The notes under the pieces are model-generated. The model ran no database searches. It was not told where the DNA came from and was given only the letters and a program-made list of their open reading frames with translations. Made by a program: the position numbers and the translations under genes. Positions 24,190 through 36,478 of a stretch of DNA of 64,000 nt are shown in pieces. Source of the DNA: Ectocarpus siliculosus (lineage: Eukaryota > Sar > Phaeophyceae > Ectocarpales > Ectocarpaceae); the NCBI GenBank assembly GCA_000310025.1, contig FN649755.1, positions 2,650,580 to 2,714,579 of the forward strand, read 5' to 3'. Position 1 is the stretch's first letter; every line of letters begins with the position of its first letter.

Positions 24190-25570
24190 CCACCGAAACG
24201 TACTCGCTCTCGAATCCCTCCACCACGGTCGCCACGATCGCCGCCTGCTCCAACCACTGGCACTTGTCCTCCTTGTGGCCGAACCCCGAACATTTGTCGC
24301 ACTTCGGTAGAAAGTCCTTCACCTTGGTCGTGCAATCGTCCGGGAAATGCCCCCTCCGGTTTCAGCGGAAGCGCCGCCCGTTGCCTCCCTTCCTTCCACG
24401 ACCGTCTCCCAGACCACAACGACCGCCGCCGCCACCTCTGCCATCGGTCGCCGCATAAGCGTGCTGCTGTACGCCCGCCTTCCTCACTTCGGCCTTCGCT
24501 TCGGCTATCCTTTGGAACTTCTCCCACTACGTGGTGACGATGCGCACTCACGTCGTCCCCGGTCGGGACTTCCATGCTTCCCAGGCTGTTCTGTGCGGCC
24601 TCGCGCTCCGACATGGGGCAGTATGTCGATGAGCTCGGCCAGAAGGAAGCTCTGGTCCAACGAAACCCCATCCTTGTTGTTCAGCTGCGACCAGATAAGT
24701 TCGAGCTTCCCAGCGCCACAAACGGGTCGCCTCGAGCAGGAAATGAGAACCCGCAACATCGGCGGAAGAGTTCCTGCTTAGCCCCCTGGGTGCCAGGGTT
24801 GTACACGGCGTCTTACTCCTTCAGTGATTCCTTGCCGTTCGCACAATTCCTGATGAAAGTCTCGACGTTGGTGTTCGATTCCAATGCCGTCGAGATAAAG
24901 TGCCATGCGTTGTATCCGATGGAAATCTGCTCAAGCGAACAATTCTCCCTCTGCGGTTCTTCTTTTGTCTGTCATGGCGTCGACGACACTGGACAGTCCC
25001 AGGAATTCATCCTTCTGTCCGACCGCGGTAGCTGTACGCAGGAAGTAGGCCCTGAATGTCATGTATGTCGGCCTGTCCCCTGTGAACTTGGACGCCTGGA
25101 TGCGGGGCAACTGCTGTGTGCCGTACACAGCTGCTGCAACGTCCCCTCCGAAACCGTCACCCTCTCCCACACGGCCGGCACTCTCACCTTGGAGGCTATG
25201 AGACCCTCCATTCTCCTGTGACCTCTGAGCCAGCAGCAGGACTCCGGCCCGGGATACTCGCGAACCCGGTATCACATGACGCCCCTTCCTGTGCGACCGG
25301 GGCAACAACCGGGTTGCTGCCTCCAGACAGATACGCCTCCCCCGACGCTCGCCCCCTCCTGCTGGCCAGACTACTAGCCGCCTGATCCGTTGTATGATCC
25401 AGTTTCTATCCTTGCACGTTGACCTCTGCCCTGAGCTGCGAGATTTGTCCGTCCTCACAGCTTCCCCGCGGCGTCCCGAACCAGGCACGTCATCGTGACG
25501 TGGCACGCCATTGCGCGGTGAATCAACACTCATGATGGTAGCAAACGGGGCTACGTCGAAGGAAAACACT
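24190..25570 (-). pseudogene. Ty1/copia-type Gag remnant
   Basis: Read leftward, three frames carry Gag pieces in the right order. First, the start of a Gag-like domain near 25,110-25,050 (QASKFTGDRPTYMTFRAYFL, the usual 'KFxGxNYxxWKFxMxAYL' type). Next, a mid-Gag segment at about 24,700-24,600 (LIWSQLNNKDGVSLDQSFLL). Last, a CCHC zinc knuckle at 24,260-24,301, C-x2-C-x4-H-x4-C with central residues SGFGHKEDK. No single frame covers them, so at least two frameshifts have occurred. No protease, integrase or RT follows on the left, so the copy is truncated. It is not close in sequence to the element at 41.6-48.9 kb. Confidence 0.7.
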
Positions 25571-26876
25571 TTTAAAGTATTGTATTCGTGGTACGTCCTT
25601 TTTTGAGCTTCGAGACCAAATGATGTGGTGGAATACGTGTATTATCTCGCCAGGGCAGGGAGAGATCGGTAGAGAAGCGATTCACGCGTTCTCTGGAAAC
25701 ATTGTCCCGTGACTAGACTAATTTCTCTCAAGATACCCCCCGTCAAAAGTGCTATCTACGAAACACGAACCCCCCACATCCGGGAAATCCTAGATCCATG
25801 CTCTCACACGAATACACACATGAGCGCTCACAAAAACAGAGGCAGAGGGGGCAACCCTTCGTAGTTTCATCATGCGTGCCACACAAAAATACAGCACCCA
25901 GACAACAACCAAGGGTCGTCTCTATCTACATTGTTCCCGCCCCGGACAATCACAAACGTTAAACACGACGACTCATATTTCTGAGGCGCATTCATCATGT
26001 CGGCATCAACACGGAGTTGAGGTTTCTCTTCTATCCACGCGTTCCATTCCTGTGGATCAACGGGGATTGATTCCGACCGTTGAAATCCACGAGTAATCAT
26101 CCAACGTGCAGTTTATCTCGTGCGCGTCGCAATGGACAACTGCTGCCCGAATATATATATATTTTCGGAGCGTCCGAGGGTGATGTCTGGTTGTTCGAGG
26201 CGTCGAATCAAATGCTGCTATCGAACTGGTTTTCAGTTGCAGTCGTCAATCGTGAGAGCAACAGCGCTGACAGTCTAGTAAAGGCATGTAAGAAAAACAC
26301 TGTCCGTGAGACCTTGCAGCTCCGGCTCAGTGGTCGTCGCCTGCTTTCCCAGTTGATTTTTATTTACTTCTTCTTTGGTTTGCCTTTGGTTCTTTTATTT
26401 ATTTGTTAGTGTCTTGAACGGCCATATCCATGCTGGAAGGGATGCTATCGTAGAATTGAAAGGTACCATCGTAGAAAGGATTTATTTCGTCAGTTTGGTA
26501 GAAGATGAAAAGTAAAGAGACTGGCGTATTGGCTCTTGTAAAATCAAAGCATGCACGTTTTTTTCGAAACGGCCGGTTCAAGCCCCTACATTCCCAATTC
26601 AGCTGCAAACTGCAGCGTAAGGCTCACTTTTTACCTGGACTCTCTCTCAACGTGTTTTGGGCTCAGACTGTTGTACTCGCGTCCATTTGAACGGGGGTTC
26701 GACTCTTGCGCTCGAAACCGTTAAAAAACATAATTCCAATCGTCCCGGCATGTTTCTCCATATCGTCCTCCCCCCTTCGTGCGTTTAGAGTCTGAGCGGT
26801 ACCAAGTGCGTCTGCGAACAGCAACTGGTCAAGAACGGAGTTCTGAGCCGAGGGGAGCTTTCCTCTGCACATTATT
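25571..26876. other. unassigned sequence upstream of the membrane-protein gene
   Basis: The first exons, signal peptide and promoter of the gene at 26,877 probably lie here, but I could not place a convincing exon. A (TA)n tract is at about 26,151-26,163. A 109-codon frame at 26,080-26,409 ends in a hydrophobic run and is unassigned. Confidence 0.4.
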
Positions 26877-28514
26877 ATGGTCACGTGCTCGTACGGAGAC
26901 TCCTTTTACCTTGTGTCGGAATTCGGCACGACACTGGACGGTTGCTACGAAGACTCTGGGAGCACCGAAAACTCTCTTCCCGAGTACTACAGGGACGGAT
27001 TTAAGGTCGATGGGGAATATTCAGTGCATGCCTCAACATCTTTCGGCACTAGTTGGGTGAGAAATTTTCGATATCTTCAACAAGATTAGTCTATACTGTT
27101 TGTGACAACCTCTTGTGCAATATTTCTATATATGTGAGGGTGTACTTCAGAACAATATCTGAGATACAGGCAGCGTCGATGTAGTAATCAGCGGCAGCAT
27201 ACGGGAAAGCGATGGAGGCAGAGATCCCCCCGTTCTTTACGAAGTTGCTGTAGAGGCCTGCGAACCCCTTGTCTTGTCAGTTAGTTGTTGCGTGCTTCTT
27301 GGTTCAGCACCTTATCATTACCAGAGATTCAGCGTGATACCTTACGGTTTCCACTTCAAAATGGGTCATCACCAGATGATCATTAACAGCCGCCACCGCC
27401 GCAGCGAACTCCCGACATGTCCAATTGTGCAGCGATGACCTGAGCTATTGGTACAACTCCCCACGCGGGCCTCACGCGTCGGGCTGACGTCCCCACTCAT
27501 TCCTTCTTCGACGACTCACACCATGTTCGGCCGCTACATACGATCCTTGGCCGTAGTCCTTCATACGGTGCCATTTTATAAATTTGGAAAAGGTAACGAG
27601 AGAAGGATTGTTTTCTCGTCCGGAGCGTACGGTCGAAAGAATTCACGCTAGAAACTACCCGGAGGTCGCAAACGACAGCGGCCATTGAACACGAGACCGG
27701 CGGCAGTCAACAAGTGTAGATCTAAAGATTGTGTGAACATGCTTCACTGATATCTGGTGTATGCACGTCACTTTGTTGCAACGTACTGCGGAGTATTTCC
27801 ATTGATTCTCCGTCCACGCATGCTCTTGTATCTTACCAAGTACTTGTATGTGATATCGGTCCTGACTCCGTGCCCTACGTGTCTTGGTCGCTCTATTTTG
27901 TTTTTCTTCTTTCGTGTGTTCAGGCGATATGGGTGCTGTCGCAATACCAGGATTATGTCCTAGGTGGCACCTTGGAGATCAGATGCAAAGATTCAGATGA
28001 GAACGATGCGTCGCTAATTCACCCCACGGAGGTCATCCAGTGGGATTGCGAGGAAGCTGACAACGAATTTACAAGGCTCGACTACGTGACGACCACATGT
28101 GGCTGTACTACTCTGTCTGGAGGTTCGACCGATGACGGGTGGTCTACGGGAGAAATAGCTGGGGCGGTGGTGGGCGCGATAGTTATAATATTAGGAATAT
28201 TAGCCGCCTATTTCGGGAGGGAGTATGTCTGTAGGATCACGGGGACCCGCGATAATCGCTGCGATATGTGCTGTAGCTGTCCCAACAATTCAGTCAGTGG
28301 AGCTTCGTCAACCTGATCTCCCTGCCCTTGCTTGGGCTATGATTGACGTTTGACTTTTACCACGATCTTTTCTCGTGAGGAAAGCATGATAAATGGTTTT
28401 GCTGACATCGCACGATGCGTCAGTATGAGGTGATTTGTTTTTTTTGCAGTCTCTTACGAGCGGCCGGTGGAACCCGTACGAATATCTTCGGAGCATACGG
28501 ACATTGTCCGTTAG
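26877..28514 (+). CDS. single-pass membrane protein gene, 5' end uncertain
   Basis: Exon a ends at 27,056 before GTGAGA. Exon b starts at 27,924 after a long T/C-rich tract and TTCAG. The 867-bp intron is phase 0 on both sides. Exon b encodes an ectodomain part with several Cys and a strong transmembrane helix (IAGAVVGAIVIILGILAAYF). It can end in two ways: read-through to a stop at 28,314-28,316 gives a Cys-rich tail, or splicing at 28,230 (T before GTAGGA) to 28,450 after TTTTTTGCAG gives a polar tail ending at TAG 28,512-28,514. The second splice keeps frame (phase 1). Exon a begins with residues such as TCSYGDSFYLVSE, typical of an extracellular segment. This suggests a type I cell-surface protein with a short cytoplasmic tail. 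Family unknown. A signal peptide is not visible and probably lies in an upstream exon; ATG 26,877 is only a provisional start. Confidence 0.55.
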
Positions 28515-30050
28515 ATGATGTAGCAGGCTTGTTGTTATCTGTCTGCGTCCAGCTTCTGAGGCGTTGTTCGTGTGTGCATGCACGGATTAGAATACATCAA
28601 CGGGGTTGTGTAACGTGGCGTCACAGATAGCAATTGATGGTATTCGTAGTGAAGGTAGTATTCCTCGTTGGTTATCATGAGTGCACTTTGGTTAAAGGAA
28701 CCAGGGAGGGTGTTCCGTGTTTCTCGGAGACGTTCGCGTCCACATGCCCAGTATTTTCACTTGAAAGTAATGATTCGCTCTTCAAGTTTCTGAGATTGCC
28801 TCGTTACGCCAGCGACGGGGGGGGCGATTTTGACGTACAGACAGCGTTGCCGTCGCATGATAGCTGTTAGGAACAATTCCTCAGAATAGTCTCATGCTAT
28901 GGCTTACCAGGAATGTAAGGATATGCCGTTGTTGGAAACTAGGTTAGGATCTTGGTTGATGCAGAAAGGATATGATAGCGCGCCACCCACGATTGTAGAG
29001 GCGGGCTTTGTGGATTCTAGGACGTCTGGTATTAGTCTGGCTTATGTCGCTCTAAATAGTAGCGCAACCGTAACAGCAGGTGTCTGAACGGTAAATATTT
29101 GTGGGGGTTTCAGTTGATCCAGAGGCCGGTTTTCCCCCTGTTAAGTTTTTCGCATTGTTTTTTTCGTTTTGTTTTTGGCCACATCCGGCATGTACATGCC
29201 CACGAGTGGTTAGTTACTTGTGGAAAGAACCAAGGAGGGTCTTGGTGTGTGCATGAGCGAATTAGGAAATACAAACGGGATCGTATTGGAACTGATGGTT
29301 TGATCCACGAGACTCGGCCTTGTGGGAGTGCTTGCTGGCGTTGTGCACTCACTCTCCCATCGCCTTGTCTCAGAGTCTTGATCTCGTCTGCTGCACTTAG
29401 TACAAGTGACACAAGCATCTTCAACACACACAAGGGTATACGAACAGGCTTAAGGATGCTTCGTACATTGTTGTTAAATATTCTGACGAGAGGATCCAGT
29501 TACGCTTGAGAGTGGAACATTTGCCGGCCACCGTCCGAACACGGGGATGTATATGTGGTACAGTCACCCCTTTGGACCCTTTATTCACAATACAGGGGGG
29601 GCTACGGCTGTAAGAAGGGTCGGGACAAGTCAGAATAGTCAGTATTTATCACTCAAGTCCGATGTGCTCTTATACCGCCTTTTAACACTGTTGCTCCAAT
29701 GAAGTTTAGGAAATGTTAGAGCGGATGCCCTGCTTACACCAACTTAAACTGCCATGTGAAGACGCTCATGATGGAGGACATGATATATATCGTGATAAAC
29801 GCTGCGTTCGCGCCTTGTTGTGCCTGCCTGGCACATCCCACAAATGAAACAACAACAGCAAGCCACGAAAATACTCCAAGAGAGAGATGTAGCAGATACC
29901 CAATGTGTCGGATATGTCACGGGTCTTTAGCCTTAGATTCAGAATACGACATCGGTCATTCTGAACAAGGAGACACGGGCGAAACGTCGGGGGCAGCCGT
30001 AATGCCTCCGCCATTCGGGGGTAGCAGAGAACCTTGTTGTTAAGTTAACT
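28515..30050. other. unassigned sequence
   Basis: Small frames at 28,634-28,870, 28,899-29,087 and 29,756-30,043 (+) have no recognised domain. No splice pairs are convincing. At about 30,050 the sequence passes abruptly into the middle of an FNIP repeat, the left break of copy B. Confidence 0.4.
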
Positions 30051-30059
30051 CGAGGATTT

Positions 30060-30990
30060 CACCATCCTATCATTGGTGCGGCCTGGTCTCCCGCCCTTCG
30101 GTAGCTATCGTTAGGGGGTCACACCAACCAACCTACTTGCCGGTGTGACGTGGCCGGCGTCTCTGCATCAGCTTTCGCTCGGGTGTTGATTCAATAAGGC
30201 TATCGCCGGTGTAGCGTGGGTGGCGTCCCTGCAACAGCTTTCATTCGGACATGTTGCTTCAATCAGCCCATTTGTCGATGTGGTATGGCCGACCTCCTTG
30301 AATAAATTGTACCTCGGGCTCACCTTCAGCCCACCTATTACCAAAGTAACGTGGCGGTGTGTCGCTGTGTTGGCTTTCGTTCAGATTTTTCTTCCATGGG
30401 CCGGTTGTCGAAGCAGTGTGGTCGACCCCCCTGCTGAAATTGGACCTCGGGCTCACCGTTACCAACCTTTTGCCGGTGTGAAGTGGCCGGCGTCTCTGCA
30501 ACAGCTTTCGCTGGGAGTTTCAACAAGCCTATCGCCGGTCTAGTGTGGCCGGCGTCTCTGCAACAGCTTTTGTTTGGATAGCGCTTCACTGTGCCCATTG
30601 TCAACGTAGTGTGGCCGACCTCCGCGCTGAAATTGGACCTGGGGCTCGCCTTCAACCAACCTATTGCCGCAGTGACATGGCCATCGTTTCTGTAACAGCT
30701 CACGTTTGGGAAGGGATTCAATCAGCACGTTGTCGGAGTAGTAGTCTATGGCCGACTTCCCTGCGATACCCGGAGTTTGGTGAACGCATCAACCGACCCA
30801 TACTCAGCGTTCGTGAATGGCCGTCACACCTTCAGCATATTCAGTTTGGGACTGCTTTCGACTATCCATTGTCGGGAGTCCATTGGCCAGCTTCGAGCTT
30901 TTGCGTGGAGCATGGGAAAACTGCGTGGTAAGAATCACCGGGACAAGCGTCTTGATTATTAGCATGATACCCTCTCCCGAGTATGTAGGG
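30060..30990 (+). pseudogene. FNIP repeat gene remnant, copy B
   Basis: About 13 recognisable 66-bp units (GGTGTxxxGTGGCCGGCGTCTCTGCAACAGCTTTCG type) are spread over all three frames with many stops and frameshifts. The N-terminal region is absent because the duplicated copy starts within the repeats. The last unit (TTTGGGACTGCTTTCGACTATC) and the following tail still match copy A well. Confidence 0.8.
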
Positions 30991-32650
30991 GATTCACCGC
31001 AGGGCTGAGGAGTCGTCATTGGCGTTCTGCGATGACGAAGGCAATGTTTCGTGCGCCTTAGCCACAGAGATTATGATCCTGTCACAGGACTGGAGATTCG
31101 TTGTTTGTGTGTGTTGTGTGTTCATTGGTACGGTAGATCAGTAGGATGTGAATTTTCGGCTCGGCCCTGAATCCTACCTCACTATTGGTTGCTTCGATGA
31201 TGTGTCAAAGGGGACTGGCCACCCTGTGCCAACTGGATGGATTAGGATCTCCTAGCCTTCGAGAACATTGGCATCGGTAGTTGTCGCTCGAAGATTCATC
31301 TTGGTTTGTTTACCGCTTGTATTAGTTGCGCTTGTTTACCTTTGTCGTCGGACACGGACAGTACGCGGTACTTTTCGTTGTTCTGTCGTCCGGGTGATAT
31401 ACTCGATTATTGTTGTTGTTTTGGACGTTTATGCCCGCAACGATGGGCTGCCGAAGCGTGCATTGTGTGCAATCTTTGAAGAGTGGTGTCGATCACCGCA
31501 CTCATGGGACGCATTGTTAGGATTTCGTGTTGGTGATAAGAGATGGCCTAGGTCAGCAATCGTGTACCTATGCAAGTGCTGGCCAAGAGACGCGGTTGTA
31601 CACCACGCTGTAGTGGACATTTGCGACGAGTGTTTCGTTGTTGGATAGGAATATGAACAAATAAACTGACTGTTCGGACTACAAAGGGGTTCCTCGCATT
31701 GTCAGTGCAGGTTTTCTATCCCCCACAACCCCAAACAAACATTGAAGACAATTTGGCTCATGTCAACTGGTGGACGATTGTCTAACCACGGTTGAGCTTG
31801 ACACAACCTTCTCGGTTGCTCTAGTTCTCGAATATATCGCCGTCCAACCAAACACGAGCTACAATTTAAACGCGGTGATAGGGGCTGTTGCATGGATTAG
31901 TATCGACATTCAACCTGCCTGGGTTTAGCATCTATCATCACCCTGTAGAGTCATTATCGCGTCTTGATGGAGGGGTTCCGGAAGGTCTTCAAACTAAACC
32001 ACAGGATGTAGTCTAAGACCCGATTGCATACGTCAGCACACAATGTTACGTCCAGAGCTTGGGTGTGTAGAGTACATGGAGCGGTTTGAGTTGGAGCCCA
32101 CTACAATCGGACCGTCATTCGATCGGTTTCCGGCAATATTTCCTGTATATCCAAACTTCGACGGACCGTCTCCTCATGTTCAGGGTTCAATGCCGGCCCC
32201 GTTCGCCAGAAACATGTATTTCAGCCATAAGACTCGAACGATGGCACCACCGCTGTTTTTACATACACAAGAACACCTCTCTTACCTCTCTGTCATGCTC
32301 GGCTCTATTACGACATAGACTACACTTATTGCGGCTTTCCAGTCGCTCAACACTCACGGGGCTGGTGCCAGCAAACGTTGTCGATCCACCACTACTCCAG
32401 ACGACGACTCTCTTCCGAAATTGTACAACGCCGTGGCAGACACGCTCCCAGCCTGTACTATGCAGCGCACCCCCTTACTCCTCCAAACAAATGACAGGTG
32501 CACTGCCTTCACACAACGAAAGGCCCATACATAACACACAGGCGCGAAACCGCAAACACCGGAATCGAGGCCCGAGATTAGCCACGGGGTTTCAGCTGCC
32601 CACAACTCCTTTCGTTTTCGAGAAGTGACGGGTGCCCAAGGGCTCACACC

Positions 32651-32794
32651 ATGTCCCGTGACATGACCAAGCGAATCATCAAACCAACACAGGCGACGTA
32701 CGCGCTCAAATGTCAGAATAGTGGCGGCCCTCGCACCGCAAAAATACGGGGCGCGTCCAGCGTTCGGCAGCAATATCAGACAGAGCTACCGTAG
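32651..32794 (+). CDS. small conserved reading frame, copy B
   Basis: Forty-seven codons starting MSRDMTKRIIKPTQ. Relative to A and C, 12 bases are missing after TGTCAG, removing four residues without breaking the frame. The stop follows QQYQTELP. See the entry at 10,410 for reasons to treat it as possibly coding. Confidence 0.3.
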   Translation: MSRDMTKRIIKPTQATYALKCQNSGGPRTAKIRGASSVRQQYQTELP

Positions 32795-35490
32795 CTCTGT
32801 AACGTCGCTGGCTAAGAACGGGTTTCATCGCCAAGCCAATCTCTAGAAGGCTGAGATAGCCTCGTTCTTGAACAGAATTCGGCACCAATCCACCCAACCA
32901 ACAGTCTCGAGAAGGGAAATCTAGATAGAAACCGGTTAATAAACACACACGTAACCAATGCTCTCTGGCAGGAAAAAATACTTCCCAAACCCAAAACCCC
33001 ACTGTATCTATAACTGTTTTACAAAACAGGGCACGCGAAAACCCGCCTCCTTCAACAGTGGATGAGTTCGAAGAGAACAGTAGGAAAATGCGGAAGGCTG
33101 CACCTCCGACAGTTGCTTCCTGTGCCATGTCTTCTTTGCCATCCACTCCCTTCGTTAGAGAAGCAGCATGTACCCCATATATTTCGGTACTATCATCGTG
33201 CCCTATCTTCTACGCGTGCATGCGTCCCCCAAATCGCTCTCTTCCGTTGCCTCCGATTCAGCCATGTCGTGTGATCCAATCGACCAATATCTGCCATGCG
33301 AATTTCCCAGTCCTTTCCCACCCCCTCCATTCCCGTTCCATCCCGCCGTTCAGCCCGTTCCATCCCCTTCACTCCCGTTCCACCAATCCGTTCCGTCCCG
33401 TCTCATTCCGTCCCATAATGTTTACGCACGACAACTGTCGCACCCAGCCTAGCCTAAAACAGTACGGCCTGAAGCACGGACCTATACATCTGATTCTTTC
33501 TCATGCCATCAACCAGAATCACCCCAAATGCCATCGGGCATAAAACAAGCATGCGGGCCACCCCACCATCAGATGGGGGGACTATCGTCTCGGCGCCGTA
33601 TCCCACCCAAAACAAGCTCCCTTGGAATCCATGGTGAAGTTGTCGGACGAGGTCAAGATGAACCCTTGATCGCGCAACCGTAGTCTGCCCCCTATTCCAC
33701 ATCAACTATCGAAACACAAGCCATCGTTACCTGCTTTGCGCCAATCGTCGGGCAGATTATCTCCTGGCGTGTGGTACTCGCTTGACCTCCTTTAACCATG
33801 GCTTGCCCTCAGCAGTACGAGGTTTTGCCATCGATCAATACCCCATCTACCAATCTCGTCCCACACCGTCCCATCCCAATCCGTCTCATCATGATTGCAT
33901 ACGACAGCTGTCCTGCCCAGTCTGGCGTATGACAGTGCGAACCTTTTCATCTGATCCTATCCCATCCCATCAACCAGAAATGCCTCAGCAATCCGTCCCA
34001 ATCCGATTGGGTATACAAAGCAGGTGTGGGCCTCCCCTACCTTTAGAGAGAGAGTCTACTTACTCACGACGGTTTCTCATGTCACCTAAACGGGGTCCTC
34101 AAACGCTATCCGCTTGTGGTGGGCAAGATGTACTCTCAAAGCCAACGTCGTCTTGCGACGGGCACAACCGACGCTGCAGCTAACCTCATCGTGGAACCCT
34201 TTCCGACAAAAACAAATAGCTCACCACGGGGTGGTGGTGAGTTGTCGGGCGAGGGGGGAATGGACACTGTATGGTTGCCGGTGGTGTTAACATCTTGACA
34301 CACAATATCGCGCCGTAGTCCGCCGTAGCCTGTCCCATATATAACCCCAATTATCGCCACACAGTGGTCATTTTGTCCCTTGGCCTATCGTAGGGCAGAT
34401 TCTTTCGTGGCGTCTCATAGGTCACTCGACCTCCTGGAAGCATGACATCGCCATAAGGGCGCCATCGTTACTAGTCACGGACACTATTGGGACCCACGCG
34501 GTAGCTACATAGTCCCCCTATCCCAGCCACCTGGCAATAGAGGGTCTGGCAAGTAACAAACATCGTTGTTTGTAAGTCGTCGTCTAGAGTAGGAGTGGAT
34601 TGACGAAGTGCTCTTGGCACCAAATTCATGAGTCTTGGGCGACTGGAACGTCGCAACAAGCACAGTCTATGTCAGTATAGCGCCAAGCGGAGCAGGCAAA
34701 GCTGGTGTCGTTTTTGCTACGTGTGTGTTCGTGTGTCATCTTTCCATTTTTTGTGGAAGTCAGCGTTGTCGCTTCCGAGAACGTCGGGCACACTCCAAAC
34801 GCACCTCCAACAGGGTTCACACGCTGTCTTAAGGATCGGACCACATGCATGCAGGATGAATGAGGTAGTGGTTGCGCCATCGCTGGAGTCTTCGTGATAT
34901 AATATATGCTCTTTTTCGGCGATGCCGCCGTTGAGCGCTGAACAGAAGGGGACCGTCATAGTTTGGATGTGTATCAAGAAATATTGCCGAATCCGATCGG
35001 ATGACCATCCGAATTTCATGGCCCGCAATGAGGGCGTTCTTTATACACACCTACGTTCTGGACATAGAATTGCGTGCGAACGCATTCGATCTGGTCCTAC
35101 CTCTCATGGCAGCCTCCCATGGCAACCTCTCATGGTGTAAGGGGAACACCGTTCGGAACTCCTCCGTCAACGAACGATGATAGCTTGTAGTTAGTAAACT
35201 TGCAAACGTTGTCGCCGCGTTCAAACTGGAGCTCGTGTTCTAAACCTAAAGCAACCGAGAAGGTTGTTTGGAGCTCAACCGTGGATGAGCAACCGCTGGA
35301 TACCAATGAAAAGCATCAACTCGTATGAATTCCTACTCAAGAACTCACAACTCGTCGTCATGACCATCCACTGGCAGCTTCGCGTACTTCCCGCCCCGTC
35401 TCGCATAAGGCCGGGACTTGCATAGGTACACGATTCCTGGCCTAGGCCATCTTATCACCAACACAAAATTTGCATCACTGGGCTCGCGCT

Positions 35491-35542
35491 GAAATCAAAC
35501 CAATAGACTAGTCAGCGCTGACTAGTCTAATGTTTTGATTTC
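35491..35542. repeat. 52-bp near-perfect palindrome in copy D
   Basis: Centred between 35,516 and 35,517 on AGTCAGC/GCTGACT, with 24 of 26 arm positions complementary and arms starting GAAATCAAA. It is the better preserved partner of 9,164-9,215. Confidence 0.9.
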
Positions 35543-36019
35543 GGCTTCTATAGATGGAAGATGAACCCACTCTTCAAGGACTCTGCACAACATGAACGCT
35601 TCGGCTGCCCATCTATCTTTGCCATAAGCGTATTATTACGTCCAGACAACAACATTGTGGATACCACCATCCGAACCACAGAACAGCGAAGAGGGACCGG
35701 GTGGTTGGTGCCCGACGACAGGGATGAAACCAAGCGCAAACGAAACAACAAGCAGCACATGCTCCGGCATAAACAAGAGGAAACCTCGAGCGACACCTTT
35801 CAATACCAACGTTCCCTACCTGTAGCAGACGCCTCTTCCATTCAGCAAGAAACCGTCACTATATGAGACAACGCCCAACGGGAGGGCTCTGAAGACTAAG
35901 AGATCCAATCCATAGAACTGGTGCAGCGCCTATTATTCTTGCCACATCCACGAAGTAACCACCTAATGTTTGGGTAGGTAGCTTGAGGGCTGCTCGGGAA
36001 TACGTATTAAAACGGTACA

Positions 36020-36478
36020 TTACACAAACGACAACATACGCTCCCACCCGGGGTTCTGTGTACAAATCAGCATCCCTGTGAGCAAGGCGTGCCTTACCCT
36101 AGAACGCTGATGACCACGCTTCGCGCGAACGAGGGAATCTGGCCAAAGGCCTCCCGACAACGGATAGTCGAAAGTACTCTCAAACTGTAGCAGCTGAAGA
36201 CTCGACGGCCATAGTTCTAACGTTGATATGTACCAACGACGTTGGGCCCAATGATGCCCGTGGCTTAAGGCAACGGTGAAGGAGAGGGGAGCTGGCCAAA
36301 CGACTTCCGACGATGGATAGCCCGAAGTTCTCCGAAACTCTAACAGCTGAAGACGCGGCGGCCATAGTTCTAACGTTGATATGCACCAACGACGTTCGCC
36401 CCCACTATGCCCGTATCGTATTGCAACGGTGAAGGAGAGGCATCGGCTGCAGTTCCCTGACAATGGAGCAGTTGGCAT
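36020..36478 (-). CDS. FNIP-gene mini-ORF, copy D
   Basis: An open frame of 152 codons plus stop. It starts with the same N-terminus as the full FNIP genes (MPTAPLSGNCSRCL). It then has two tandem versions of a segment of about 50 residues (SFTVAxxxGH...RRWxISTLELWP...) and finally joins the last FNIP unit (FDYPLSGGLWPDSLVRAKRG). The central repeats present in A and C are missing. It is probably a deletion product, although the frame is intact. Function of so short a solenoid is doubtful. Confidence 0.4.
   Translation of the reverse strand: MPTAPLSGNCSRCLSFTVAIRYGHSGGERRWCISTLELWPPRLQLLEFRRTSGYPSSEVVWPAPLSFTVALSHGHHWAQRRWYISTLELWPSSLQLLQFESTFDYPLSGGLWPDSLVRAKRGHQRSRVRHALLTGMLICTQNPGWERMLSFV

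Larger units (their letters stand above)
30050..34560 (+). repeat. segmental duplication copy B (left-truncated)
   Basis: Collinear with copy C from about 51,435 to 56,720 and with the matching part of A. It begins inside the FNIP gene (CTATCATTGGTGCGGCCTGG matches CTATCGTTGGTGCGGTCTGG in C). It ends at about 34,540-34,560 after GACCCACGCGGTAGCTA, exactly where inverted copy D starts. It lacks the Ala-rich gene. Confidence 0.8.

Noticed and set aside
30060-30990. Regular direct repeats resembling a CRISPR array
   Set aside because: The periodic 66-bp units are decayed FNIP codons without conserved repeat/spacer alternation, in a eukaryotic context.
31268-31648. 126-codon frame in copy B downstream of the FNIP remnant
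   Set aside because: The matching region in C has frame-breaking indels and A carries an insertion; not conserved as coding.
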